Shown here: one piece after another, positions 20,351 to 31,420 of the stretch
How the letters are laid out: each line of letters opens with the position of its first letter
Position numbering within the stretch: the stretch's first letter is position 1
From: Amphimedon queenslandica
Taxonomy: Eukaryota; Porifera; Demospongiae; Haplosclerida; Niphatidae
DNA: 64,000 nt
Reading direction: 5' to 3'
Assembly: GCF_000090795.2 (NCBI RefSeq)
Contig: NW_003546371.1
Location: 89,018-153,017 of the forward strand
Position numbers and translations under genes: made by a program
Notes under the pieces: generated by a model
The model's input: the letters and a program-made list of their open reading frames with translations, nothing else
Told to the model about the DNA's origin: nothing
Databases searched by the model: none

Positions 20351-22682
20351 TATTCATTTTTAACTAAAATGGACTGATCTTCAAAAACATTTTTAATCCT
20401 AGCATAATTGAAGACTTTTATCCAACAAGACCAAATAACATGGAAGATGTATCTCTTTACGATTTTGTTGCTAATTACAAATTTCATAAAATAGAAAATG
20501 GAGAAAGAGAATACAAACTTCGATCAAAGCCAGTCCTTCCAAACCATAGGAAATTTAATCCTATGCAAGAAGCAGAAAGAGACAATTTTTATTACTCGCT
20601 AATATTTTTATTTGTGCCTTTTAGAGACGAGAGACACTCGTAATGGAAGGGGAAACAAAGGAAGAAGCTTTTAGGCGTCACAGAGAAGCATCTATACGTG
20701 GCATTGAAAATCATTTTAACAAACTGCAGAAATTATTAGAAGCTGAACGTAATTGAAAGAAAATAGTCGATGCAAGAAATAAAGCCGGTTTCACTGAAGA
20801 ACTTCCTGATAACAAGGAAGATGATGAGCCTCAATTACTAGGTGAAATAATAGAAGCAGTGGCTGATATTGCTGACATGCACATAAATGTACCTAATTTA
20901 ACATTAGAGCACAGAGAGGCAATGCTTAATGTAGATCAAAAAAGAATTTTTGATAATATTAAGAGTCATCTTATTAAGTCAAAAAGAACATGAAGACCTA
21001 TTAGAGAATGAGTCTTCAAGACTACTTAGATTAGATAATATCAAACCTCTAAGAATTTTTATTAGTGGTGAAGGTGGAACTGGTAAATCTTTTTTAATAG
21101 AGGCAATAAAATGCTTAGTGGATGACATATGGCATCCAAAAAGTGGTGAAATTATGTGTGCTATAGTAGCACCAACAGGAATAGCCGCATTTAGTGTAGG
21201 CAGACTGACAATACATTGGTTATTTCAGCTACCAATAGAGCATGAGGGAAAAACAGCTGGATATTGAGCTTTGAATAAAGAAGCTCAGAAAAGGATAAAA
21301 ATGACACTTAAAAATTTAAAAATTATAATAGTAGACGAGGTATTTATGGTATCCAATCTAAATCTAACATTCTTACACATGCTCATAGAAGATATATTTG
21401 GAACTGATGAATGGTTTGGATCCAAAAATATTTTATTTGTAGGTGACCTCTTACAATTGCCACCAGTTAATGGTAGGCCAGTATTTAATAAAATTAGCAA
21501 CAAGCTAGTGAAAACTAGACTTGGAGCAGCAAATGCAGTTAACATATGGAAAGAAACAGTAGAATATGATAAACAATCAATGAGCGACAAAAAGGAGATG
21601 AAACTTTCTTTAAAATGCTTGATTCTGTAAGGCATGGCTGTTTGACTGATGAAACTATTGATACGCTTAGAAGTCGTGTATTTAATGTTTCAATACAAGA
21701 AAATTGTAAGGAATTGGAAAGTGAAGGAACAAATCCTCCAATTTGCCTATTTTTAAGATAGATGCCTGCCAAAAAATCAATGAATTAATGTTAGAAAATC
21801 TAGAAACTGAGAAAATAGAAATAGCATGTGTTGATGTTGTTGATGAAAGTGGCAGCAAAGCAAAATTTGACAAAAAACAAGAAAAAAAATTAGATAAACT
21901 AAAAGATTAATCAAGCAAAATGGCTGGTTTAGAAACAATTTTCTCTTTAGCATTAAGGCTGTAGAGTAATGCTAAGACGTAATATTGATGTGACTGTAGG
22001 ATTAGTTAATGGTGTCATTGGTACAGTAATGGGTATTTACGCTACACGTATATTTGATCATATTGATGTACCTTGTGACATAGAAAGGGTTACATCTAGA
22101 TTTATGCTATCTAAGAATTTGTATATACATAGGAAACAGTTTCCCCTCATACTTTTTTATGCTATTACTATACATAAATGTCAGGGCCTCTCACTAGATG
22201 CAGCCATAATTGATTTATCAACTGATGTTTTTGGGGATGGTATGGCATATGTTGCATTGTCTTGTGTACATACATTAAATGGTTTACATTTATTATCATT
22301 TGATCTTCTCTCTGTTGAAGTTAGTAATCCGTGCATTAATGAAATTAACAGACTGAGAACTAATTTTTGGAATGACTTACCTCAAATCAGGAAAGGTAAA
22401 GGAAAGAAGAGAAAGATTCAAGTGACTGGTATAATTGATGATGGTGAACCTTGTAGTAAGAATGCCAAGGTGTATGTAAGTCATGTACAAAGTACTAGTA
22501 AGAGTACTGTTAGTAGCAATAAACGTAACAGTACTGATTTACAAAAGTCTAATTGTCCTAAAATGAGTAAAGTATATAATGATAATGCTTTAAGTAAGCC
22601 TTGCCCCAAAAAAAGAAAAGTTGATATAGACAGTAGTACTGACAATACTGCTTTGGTATTGCCTCGCTCAAAAAAAAGATGA
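20350..22682 (+). pseudogene. Helitron (copy 2): Rep-helicase region with PIF1-type helicase motifs
   Basis: Starts in the spacer before the helicase (IEDFYPTRPNNMEDVSLYDF, about 20407). It continues through FRRHREASIRGIENHF (about 20670), LGEIIEAVADIADM and DQKRIFDNIKSH. Helicase motifs are clear: Walker A GEGGTGKSF (about 21067), APTGIAA (motif Ia), IIIVDEVFMVS (motif II, about 21325), LFVGDLLQLPPV (motif III, about 21440), [13 protein letters not shown] (motif V, about 22163) and [10 protein letters not shown] (motif VI, usual Arg replaced by Cys). Stops after EAERN, KSKRT and KTAGY and shifts near 21630 and 21770 break the frame; 21969-22682 is open. Live Helitrons use this helicase with a HUH Rep nuclease for rolling-circle transposition. 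The HUH motif is not in the retained part. Confidence 0.9.
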
Positions 22683-22952
22683 TAAATTAATTGTGTCAAT
22701 TAATTTAAAAGACCTAAAAACCAAATTTAATGACAAAGATGATGATAGTTTTAGTAGTCTGATTGTATCTTTAAAACTCTCAAACATTAAATGTAAACCA
22801 AAAGATGATAAAACCAAGTGTGTTGTAAAAAATGACCATTGTAGTAGTAGTCTCATTGTATCTATAAAACTCTCAAGCATTAAATTAAAGACGATTAATC
22901 TAAAAAAGATAATGTCATCATTACTTCTGAAGAGCCTCCCAACCCAGATATT
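22683..22952 (+). pseudogene. Helitron copy 2: linker with repeated LIVSIKL-type motifs
   Basis: A single-base shift at 22680 puts the helicase C-terminus out of frame with this segment. It contains three similar units (LIVSINLKDLK, LIVSLKLSNIK, LIVSIKLSSIK), each spaced by Lys/Asp-rich sequence. It links the helicase to the OTU domain and suggests both were once one polyprotein. Confidence 0.6.
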
Positions 22953-23531
22953 GTGAGAAGGAGACAAAGGGATTATGTTTATTACCCTGGTAATGAAGAA
23001 TTTCAAAGACGGTGGTGTGAGATTTTAAATCTCAAATTTGTCACAGCTGCTAGAATCTTACCTGGTAGTCCAACAACACCATTGTCAGATGAAAGAGTTC
23101 CTAATAGTACTCTTGATGTCTCTGGTGATGGGAACTGTTTATTTTATGCCCTTTCATATCTCATTACTGGGTCAATTTGTCAGCATTATGAATTACGTAA
23201 AGCAATTGTTAGTAATATGCCAAACTTTGAAGAAGTATTGTTTAATAGTACATTAAGTGCAACCAGATATTCAAGCATATATGATTACATAAATAAGTCC
23301 AAAATGTATAGAAATTATGTGTGGGCTACTGAGACAGAGATTATTACATTATCTGCAATATTAGGTACAACCATGTATTCATATTCACTTACTCCTACTT
23401 TTGTTGGCTGGGCTAGATATGGTACCCAGGAGTTATATGGCATTCCTTGTGATACTAGTACATCTGCTTTGTATTTGACGCATGTTGGTACTAATCATTT
23501 CCAAACAGTTAAGTCTATTAATATTTCTTAA
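22953..23531 (+). CDS. OTU-family cysteine protease domain of the Helitron
   Basis: Open frame of 192 residues. About residues 40-60 carry the OTU catalytic box DVSGDGNCLFYALSYLITGS, with the nucleophile Cys after Asp-Gly-Asn and a preceding Asp. The His partner is near the C-terminus in THVGTNHFQTV. Spacing is normal for a compact OTU domain. OTU domains are deubiquitinase-type proteases and are known cargo of several animal Helitrons, downstream of or fused to Rep-Hel. Here the domain follows the helicase in the same direction and was probably its C-terminal extension: the frame is open upstream of the first Met and a shift near 22925 separates the linker. The catalytic core is intact although the helicase is broken. 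It has no evident independent promoter. Confidence 0.85.
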   Translation: MRRRQRDYVYYPGNEEFQRRWCEILNLKFVTAARILPGSPTTPLSDERVPNSTLDVSGDGNCLFYALSYLITGSICQHYELRKAIVSNMPNFEEVLFNSTLSATRYSSIYDYINKSKMYRNYVWATETEIITLSAILGTTMYSYSLTPTFVGWARYGTQELYGIPCDTSTSALYLTHVGTNHFQTVKSINIS

Positions 23532-24086
23532 GCATTGATTGTTGATGGAAAGTGGGTATGGTGAATGGGAGGTCCATCATCTTAAAAACATTGGTTTTTT
23601 GATGTGACTTGTATTTCACTGCATTTGCAATCTGAGTAATGTGTGTGTGTCTGAAAACCATTGGTGTATATCCATATAGTATTGCTCAGTATGAATTTAA
23701 TCTAACTGCATGCATGAAGTGAGATAAATCAATGTATAATAGTAAATATTGAATACTTAATGCTGTTATAATGGACAGGGAGAGGGTGTGAAAGAGGTTT
23801 AGTGTTCATTAGAGTTTTGCATTGATTCAAATTTGTGTGACTATCATTTATGTAGGACAGAGGGTTAGGAAGGGAGGAAGCTGTCATTATCAACTCTGGA
23901 TCTTGTTTGTGGCTTGTACTACATGTTTATTACTAATAACAGGTACTTTGGATCAGGGCTCTGCTGAAAAATTTTGTAGTCCTCACAAAAAAAATAGTTG
24001 AGTAACATTAAAATTTGTTATAATACATGTAGTATTATTCAAGCAGTGATTCTGTACATACAATAAATAATGATCATCATGCATGT
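23532..24086. other. No gene recognised
   Basis: Sequence after the Helitron. It may include the Helitron 3' end, but no CTRR plus hairpin end could be fixed. It could also contain the outer part of the inverted duplication, whose partner would be beyond the window. Confidence 0.4.
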
Positions 24087-24277
24087 TAATGCTGCCATCA
24101 ATGCTGTGCGCATTACATATATGTAAATGCTTGCCAGCTGATTTTGCGCATAATGCTGCCATCAATGCTGTGCACATTATTAAGTTAATGCTTGCCGGCT
24201 GATGTTGCGCATTTGAATGATGCTGCCATCAAAGCTGTGTGCATAATAAATGCTTGCCAGCTGATGTTGCGCATCTT
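24087..24277. repeat. Three tandem ~60-66-bp units (left arm)
   Basis: Units begin ATGCTGCCATCAATGCTGTG and end AATGCTTGCCAGCTGATGTT plus GCGCAT. The right arm keeps two units (about 60833-60927) before being cut by the insertion at 60928. The middle unit contains the TTAA (24180-24183) that corresponds to that insertion point. Confidence 0.85.
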
Positions 24278-25528
24278 TTATTGATGATTGTTGTAACATG
24301 TGCATGTTCTCATTAACAAAAAAATATTGTTTGCACATTGGAAATACTTTATGCACACAATGATATTTTATATTAAGTAGGTCATGAAAGTATTTTAACT
24401 GAGGATAGCATTAGTAAACATTATTAAATGTATGTCTAAAATACATGCAAGCACATACATGTATGATCCAATCAGAAACATTGTAGATGCTACCATTATC
24501 ATTATTAGTTAGTACATGTATGTCACATTCATAATTTATACAGGTACATGTACTTACTTGGCACAAGGACTACAATGTGGTGCTAAAGAGTGAGGTCAAA
24601 CTTAGAATGAGACTCCAAAGGTAAGGGGATGTTCCTCTATGTGAGCACCTGTATCTTGATGGTGGTTTGTAATGTATGTTTGTGACAAACATAAGGTATA
24701 TCATGCATATATACCTGTATATGTTTAGAATAGTGTACATGTAGTGGATTATTGATGCATTTATTGTGCTTGTATTGTTTGATGATTATCATGCATGAAT
24801 TTCATCCTTTTATAGTTTGTTGTATAATGGAGTTACAAGGAATACAAAAGTTCCATGTGATTAGTAATAAAGTTTTTTCACCATTACTGTTTGCACTATT
24901 GTTATTATTAGCCCGTGTGTTTACATTGCTTGCGTTTGATGTGTTTCTGTTACTAAGCTTTACACGCTATTGACAGCTGGAAAGGATTTGATGAGTCAGC
25001 AATACTTTTACTTGATATTGGAATGTGCAATTACTGCAATATAATTAAAGGCTATTCTGGTTTTAGATTCATGTAACTAAATTAATTTCTTTTTACATGT
25101 AGCTAAATTTTTTGTTGTAGGTCCTTGATCATTAGTTTATCACATTGCAGGAGGCAACAGTTTTTAGCCTTATTGGTTTCACATCATTGTAGTCTCAGCA
25201 ATGGATTATGTAGCAAGATTGTATATTGTGTGATTACAAAGTGTCTTATGTATTTTGTAATAGGTAATGGTTCAATGTTACATCTATATTCTTTTAATGG
25301 TTATGTCATGAACTGTGGCCACCGTAAGTAGTGTAAATGATGTATTATTAACATGTATGTATCTATTATTGTAGGAAGGTGGAATCTAAAGGTATTAAAG
25401 CAGTTTGCCTTGCTGAGCAATTCATCATTTTGAATATTTTACTATTGTATTTTAGATTTTGCTTATTGCGCTGTAAAATAATTGACTTTTTTGTTTTTAA
25501 AATACTATTCATAATAAAAAAGTTTAAG
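24278..25528 (+). other. Left-arm block with exon-like segments, function unknown
   Basis: Plus-strand segments with splice-like borders are shared by both arms. One is a block ending CTCCAAAG before GTAAGG (about 24545-24620, reads HVLTWHKDYNVVLK). Another runs from after TTTGTAATAG to CCACC before GTAAGTAG (about 25265-25321, reads GNGSMLHLYSFNGYVMNCG). The arms are so similar that conservation cannot prove coding. No family recognised. Confidence 0.3.
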
Positions 25529-26142
25529 TTAATAAAAGTTATAGTTTTTTGTAACGTTTCCTCCACCCCTTCTGCCCCTGCCAGCGCCATGGCCTCGTGG
25601 TCCTCTGGGTAAGTTCATGTACTAAAATGGAAAGAGATTATATATATAATAAGGTATTGTAAAACCTTACAATTTGCCTATTGAGGCTCCTGAGTTGCCT
25701 CAGGACGAGCAGCCTCTGCTGCTGCAGAGCACCTATGGCTACAGGTGCATGAGGTGGTGGAGCACCTCCAAAACCACCAGCCAATGGTGGTGGTGGTGGA
25801 CCTCCACCACCACCAGCAACTGGTGGTGCTAGTGGACCTCCAAGACCACCAGCAACTGGTGGTGGTGGAGGACCTCCAAGACCACCAGCAACTGGCGGTG
25901 GTGGTGGTGGAAGACCTCCATGGCCTGCAGGTGCCAGAACTGGTGGTGGTGGAGGACCTCCATGACCGCCGGCTACAACCAGTGCGACTGGTGGTGGTGT
26001 TGGAGGAGGACCATGACCACCAGCAACATGTACTGGTGGTGGTGATGGAGGACCTCCATGACCTCCACCGGCTGCAACTGGTGGTAGCGGTGGAGTAGGA
26101 CCTCCATGATCATCACCTACTGGTGTAGGAACATCGATATTC
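25529..26142 (-). CDS. Pro/Gly-rich protein gene, left-arm copy (partial 5' end)
   Basis: Exon A 26142-25671 is preceded by acceptor TTTTGTAG and ends at donor GTAAGG. A 49-bp intron ends CCATTTTAG, and exon B 25621-25529 ends at TAA. The product has about a dozen VAGG(H/L/G)GGPPPPP-type repeats, then an amphipathic LQQQRLLVLRQLRSLNRQI helix, and a basic RGPRGHGAGRGRRGGG tail. This copy has ATC where the right-arm copy has ATG, so its start must be in an unseen upstream exon or has been lost. It is 25 codons longer in the repeats than the right copy; both stay open. A disordered scaffold or RNA-binding role is possible but unproven. Confidence 0.6.
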
Positions 26143-26217
26143 CTACAAAAGGAGAAATGAGGTAGCTATAGCTACAAGTTTGCAAACTAACTTTATGCAA
26201 AAATAAATTTTATTTGC

Positions 26218-26256
26218 AAGAGAGAGAGAGAATGAGAGAGCGAGAGAGGTAATATA
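26218..26256. repeat. (GA)n microsatellite
   Basis: Imperfect GA repeat upstream of the Pro/Gly-rich gene. The right arm has the complementary (CT)n at about 58145-58198. Confidence 0.85.
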
Positions 26257-26559
26257 TTCCAGAGAGCGGATTTAAATTTGTAATGAGAAAAAAATTAAAG
26301 AACTTAAATAGGTTTTGAAGTCTCAGTAATGAATAATAATTAGCCTAGTTATAAATTATAATTAATGATTCAAATTTTTAAAATAGTAATTATAATATTG
26401 TTTTTATGGCTCTAATGGCTTTTATTTCAAAAATTCTTTTCTTCAAATAATGAACTGATGAACTTTTAAACCTATAAATGAATGCCAAATTTATTATCAA
26501 TGAAAAGAATTATTAATAATTAATAAAATAATTTTATAAAAAGTATTGAAACAAGTAAA

Positions 26560-28500
26560 TAAAAAAAATTTATTAAATAAGAAAATGTAGGGTTGTCAAA
26601 AAGTAAAAGAAACAAGGGGGTTGAGTTCAACCATAATAAGAATTAATAGTTCAATTAATAATAATAAACGTTAATTAATAAAAAAAAATTATTCATAAAA
26701 ATAATACAAAAATTTCAAACCCTACTTTGCAGAGTTTTATGAAGTGTCCTTTAAAATGACAAAAGAATGAAAAAAATGCTTAGTTCCAGCCTACACAAGT
26801 GTGGCAAGTCCAGCTAAAATTCCTAACAAGAATATGCATTAATATTTTAATGAATCACAAAAATTAAAAATTTTAAAAAAATTTAAAAAAACAAGATGAA
26901 GTAGGATTCCAAACGATCAACGAAATACGAAATGAAAATCCTACTTGTGATGCAAATTCTACTTTACATTGTACTTTTAATGTTATTATGTAAGAATTAC
27001 GGATCACCTTGCAATGTAGAGTAGAATTTGCGTCACGAGTAGGATTTTCATTTCGTATTTTCGTTGATCGTTCGGAATCCTACTTCATCTTGTTTTTTTA
27101 AATTTTTTATGTTCTTGTTTGTGTTGATTTTTTTATAATATTTCCTTTTTTTGTTGGTTGTTCGGAATCCTACTTCATCTTGTTTTTTTTAATTTTTTAT
27201 GTTCTTGTTTGTGTTGATTTTTAAAATAATATATATAGTATTTTTTTAGTTGCAATTGTGATACTTGTTGATTTTACACAAACAATAATTTTCTTTATTA
27301 TTATTATCATTGTTATAACATTTATGAGAGACAGCATTGAATAGACATGCTGAAGGAATATCAACTATACTGATGACAAGTGAAACTAATACTAGTCTTA
27401 ACACACATCCTTGTTCAAGAATCTGTGAGCTAAGAGTGTCCATCTTCCCTGCTATGCCTGTTCTTCCAGGCTGTTGTCAAGTTCATAATTATTTTTGCAT
27501 ATCATAAGTCATAACATTAATTAATTGCTTGTTTTTTAAATAAAATAAAATAACACACTTGATAAAACAGTAACATGTAAAATCAATACCTTCTTTTAGC
27601 TGGAAACCTCCACTAAGGTATTGCAGTAAGTTGATTCCAAGCATAGCTTGGTAAAAAATAAATTGCCTCTTCCAGAGCTGCAGATCTGCACCAGAGCATG
27701 CGCGACCACACCCAATTTTTGAGCACATGGCAAGCTTCTTTAATTAACAAAATGGCGGCATGTAGCTAAGATGGCTCGATCCAGCAGTCACAGTATCACT
27801 TTTTCCTTACTTGAAGAATGATCTGATGGGACATGGACCTGCGCATAGACTGTTGGAGTAGATTGGTGTAAGAATTATCCTTGTAGCACCAACTGATACT
27901 GAGTACACACCGACAACTGGATTGACAGGACTTGATGATGAAGATGATGAAGATGAAAAAAGGTGGCTGAACAAAACGGCCGGTTCCCTGATTTTTGACT
28001 TTTCACTTACACGAGGTCTAGAGCCACGCTAGTGGTACCATTGCAGTCCTCTGGTCAAGATAAGGTCCTCTATAAAGTCTGGTAAGCATAGGAGCTCGTT
28101 TTCCTGATATAGCAAGGCTGCAAAAGTCGTGGCAGCCATTTTGTTTGGGGGTGAATGCTACTTAGTAACGCTACAGCGTTACTAATAGACAAACAATTTT
28201 TTGTAACTTATATTTTTTAATTGTGATGACAGTAATTCATATTAAATTTACATTATAATGTAGTAGAGCAATCAATAGGTACAAAGATATAATTATCTAT
28301 TTATAATGTAGTCTGCCTATTATCATTTTCTGCAAAGTAGGGTTTGAAATTTTTGTATTATTTTTATGAATAAATTATTTTTTATTAATTAACGTTTATT
28401 ATTATTAATTGAACTATAAATTATTATTATGGTTGAACTCAACCCCTTGTTTCATTTATTTTTTGACAACCCTACTTTTTCTTATTTAATAGAAATTTTT
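26560..28500. mobile_element. Long-TIR element (TAGGGTTGTC family), left copy with nested insertion
   Basis: Terminal inverted repeats of roughly 160 bp: 26588-26745 (GTAGGGTTGTCAAAAAG, GGGGGTTGAGTTCAACC, ending CTACTTTGCAG) and its inverse at 28335-28482. Inner flanks match the uninterrupted 57150-57850 copy. Between about 26870 and 28185 a family R copy has been inserted. No transposase. Confidence 0.85.
26870..28185 (-). mobile_element. Repeat family R, copy 2 (with foldback end)
   Basis: Matches 52108-53125 in inverse orientation, including the palindromic start TAGTAACGCT-AC-AGCGTTACTA (28162-28183) and the internal ATCAAGTCCTGTCAATCCAG block (about 27925). It ends in a foldback MITE (26870-27230). 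An extra duplication of the T-rich arm is present at 27140-27230. No ORF of substance. Confidence 0.8.
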
Positions 28501-28543
28501 TTATTTATTTATAATTATCATTATTATTCTATTGGATGTACTT

Positions 28544-29800
28544 TTAATCAAAAGTCATTTTTTCCTCTGTAGGGATACTTGAATGGCTTTTATTAAGGTC
28601 ATTACAAAATATCTTGACAAAGTAAGCAGGTTGTGTTGCTTCTCTGACAAGATGAGCTTTCAATCCTTTCAATACTCTTTCACTTACAACCTGTGATAAA
28701 TGTACAAACATGTAAAATGTTATAAACATTTTGTTTACCAGTGGCACCAAGTGACCTGGCACTTAGTCAAACTTAAGTGTTAGAAATGAAGCTTCCGCAT
28801 TGTTGTTAAATTGGCATTTTGGTTTGCTCTGATGTACAGCTTTTTTATATGGTCCCAAAAGATTGATTGACCATTAAACTATATTAATTACAAGATAATT
28901 TAAAATAGTTTAATAAATCTTACGTCTAACTTTCATCATCGTTGCTAAAGGCAATTTCTTGTTGCTTTCAAAATATATGGTGGATCAAATTATAAAGTAT
29001 GTATACCCGTTTTGTGACGTAAATGGCGTTTTTGTCTTATAGGGGCTTCATTTGTCAATGGACATGAGGCAAAAACATTATTTACTGTTGAAGCATGCTT
29101 CTAATGTGTGCACCATAATATTACCTTTACACCCATTCTCTCAAGTTGAAAAGTTGCTACTGTTGAAGCATGCTTCTAATGTGTGCACCATAATATTACC
29201 TTTACTCCCATTCTCTCAAGTTGAAAAGTTGCTTCAATTAGAATGGATGCAAGTTTTTCTCCCGTCACATGGCTGACAGAAAACTGGCAAAAGGAAAATT
29301 TAAGCCTTCTGTGATACCATGGACCATGAAAAGGAACATGCAAGAAGCAAGCTCAATTTCTTTTGGGTGAAGTTGTTCAACAATATTGTTAACGTTTCCT
29401 AGGTGACTGAAACCAATCAAATCACAACTTCCTTTGTTAAAAACTAAGCCCTTATTTATTTTCATTTCATTTGCACTTATGCATATGTACTCTTCATGAT
29501 TCTTTTGATTGTGATATCGAATCAAATGTCTTTGTAGTCAGTCAACATGAGTTTGAAATCCTGGCTTTTTCGATATATTGAGTATAGTCTCTGAGGGTTC
29601 TGCCAGATGAGAGTAAGATGTAACCAATATTGCGAATAAGGTGATATGACCATGAAGATAGATGATGCATGTATAAGCACCATTTAATAAGTGGATGCCA
29701 CCATCTACCATTAGCAACTGAACTTTGGTTCTTCTATTGTTCCTGCCAAAAGATTTGGCCAAATTTCTTAATAGCATCATCTTTGTTTTCTTCAAAAATG
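28544..29800 (-). pseudogene. P-element-like transposase remnant
   Basis: On the minus strand, 29800-29265 reads MLLRNLAKSFGR, then the core block SANEMKINKGLVFNKGSCDL with IGFSHLGNVNN. This is the D/E-EMKI and IGF-G motif region of P-element/THAP9-type transposases. MFLFMVHGITEGLNFPFA follows, then a stop. Beyond come a GEKLASILIEA block and, at 28762-28544, QVVSERVLKGLKAHL with a YFVKIFCNDLNKS segment like the P-type C-terminal region. A 72-bp segment is duplicated in tandem inside the frame (29088-29232). Stops and the duplication make it non-functional. No THAP domain was found upstream. Confidence 0.65.
29088..29232. repeat. Two tandem ~72-bp units within the P-like remnant
   Basis: Unit GTTGAAGCATGCTTCTAATG ... 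CTCAAGTTGAAAAGTTGCT occurs twice with a single base difference (ACACCC versus ACTCCC), so the duplication is recent. Confidence 0.9.
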
Positions 29801-29929
29801 ATGATTAATGTAGAGTACATTTTATTCTTTAATGTAATGTAGGGATTGTGTATATCTGTTTATAATTGAGATGTTGAAGATGGTGAGAAAACAAGAGGGA
29901 GAAAATTAAGATGCAAAAGCTAAAAAAGA

Positions 29930-30180
29930 TGTGGTGGCGATTGATGATTCAGGAGTTGAAGATGATGATGGGCAGAAGATGATTCAAGAGCTGAAGATGT
30001 CACTGGGGCGGAAGATGATCCTGGAGCTGAAGATGTCATGGGGGCAGAAGATGATTATGGAGCTGAAGCTGTCGTGGGGGCGGAAGATGATTCAGGAGCT
30101 GAAGATGAGGAAGGCGCTGGATTTTTTGTTTATTTGTTCTTTTATGGAGGAGGCCAGTCAGATTTTTTCAAAAAAAATTG
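29930..30180 (+). repeat. Acidic 36-bp minisatellite with an open frame
   Basis: Imperfect 36-bp units, core GAAGATGATTCAGGAGCTGA. In the frame beginning near 29971 they encode a 12-residue acidic repeat (AEDDxGAEDVxG, about four units), ending FFVYLFFYGGG and a stop. No start or splice context was confirmed, and the repeat is also open in another frame, so coding is uncertain. Confidence 0.5.
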
Positions 30181-30966
30181 ACATGCATTGCACCTGTTTG
30201 ATTTCCCTGAAATCGTAATTAAGAAGGTACAATTTATGCTTCTAATTGTATGTAATGTGTCATCCATATATAAGGGCATAGCTGGGAAGAAAAGAAAAAA
30301 GTGGTGCGCAGTGCCAAAAGTTTGGACACACCCATTTTCGGAGGTCGTATAGTGCATTAAAATAACATTTTAACGTATTTTAAGGCATCAAATTCTTACA
30401 TTTGCATCAAAGATAAAATGAGCGTTTCTTTGCCTACTACTCATTTGTTGCACATTTGCTGCTGTGCAATGTACTGTAAAACATGACAAGGTGATTAATT
30501 TTTATTATAAGGTAGTTGGTAATAAAACAAACAATATAAATCATTAGCAACAAAAATTGATTGAGGGCCAAGGACTCCCTTAGAGAAGCCCCTGTCTATC
30601 AATGATACATACACTTTACAATTATTATTATACCTACCTGTTTCCTTGAAATGGTTTTCTATAAAATTAATGCTAAGGGAGCAGGTTAAATTGTGTTTGA
30701 TTATCATTGAGTATTATTTGTGGCATTGAATTTTCTGTCATTATGAAGAAGAAAAGTTGAAGAAGATTCCAAATTAATGCCAGGTAATTAGAGTTTTTAC
30801 TGTACTGAGTTGTTTGACGTTTTCAACTGTAATAATTTTAAAAGTAAAAGTGTATGTTACTATAGGTGTGTGGTAATACATTCTGATAGTGTTGAAACGG
30901 TACTGGAAGCTACTGGTGGCTTTTGCTCTTTCTTGTATATATAGCCCCTCCGTCTATGATTATTTG
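30181..30966. other. No gene recognised
   Basis: AT-rich intergenic sequence; short ORFs only. Confidence 0.5.
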
Positions 30967-31067
30967 TAGGTTTAACACCAACAAGGAGGAATTACAAAAT
31001 GTTAAATCTGAGGGCGATGCCCGAGGGTTTAAAATTTTGTAATCCTGACGAGGAGGTGGTAAACCTA
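30967..31067. repeat. Hairpin element, second copy of the GGCnAnGCCCGAGG family
   Basis: Imperfect ~40-base arms (TAGGTTTAACACC...ATTACAAAATGTTAAA and inverse) surround CTGAGGGCGATGCCCGAGGG. The core and two-step arm structure match 2918-3012 although the outer arm sequences differ. Confidence 0.65.
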
Positions 31068-31420
31068 TATAAATAACAAATGCAATCATAAGCCATCCTA
31101 CCATATCTGGTCTGGCCCATAACATGCGGCCAGTACACAATGCAGTTATGTAATCTGAGAGTGCCTCCAGCTGAGCCCCCTGCTGCGCCAATTGCATCAC
31201 AAAGCTGTGTTGCGCCTTCCTACCTCTGTACCATAAACACATGCAGATGAAATCGGGTATGACCTGACTGAGCAAGACTTGGCTACACTCTTAAGCGACA
31301 TGTCAGAAGATGATTTCTTACTAGACAATTGAACGCGGGATGAAAGCAATTGCGTCAAGATGACACTGACCATGAGACTGTACTGGTAGCGATGCTGGCA
31401 GTCATAGTAAGCATACCTGT
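31068..31420. other. No clear gene; possible 5' remnant of the Crypton-like ORF
   Basis: A short plus-strand acidic frame (DLTEQDLATLLSDMSEDDF, about 31264-31320) precedes the recombinase remnant and may be its eroded N-terminus. No start can be fixed. Confidence 0.3.

Larger units (their letters stand above)
24184..28500 (+). repeat. Long inverted duplication, left arm
   Basis: Reverse-complement similarity to 57160-60927. Some parts are identical: 25125-25331 equals 59213-59007 over 207 bases. The arm holds tandem units, exon-like blocks, a Pro/Gly-rich gene, a (GA)n tract and a long-TIR element. It is longer than the right arm because a family R copy is nested in its TIR element, while the right arm has extra local duplications at 59370-60260. 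Confidence 0.9.

Noticed and set aside
21285-21873. Minus-strand ORFs of 63-116 codons
   Set aside because: Antisense of the Helitron helicase motifs.
25745-26098. Plus-strand His/Val/Leu-rich ORF of 117 codons
   Set aside because: Antisense shadow of the Pro/Gly-rich exon on the minus strand, which has conserved splice sites.
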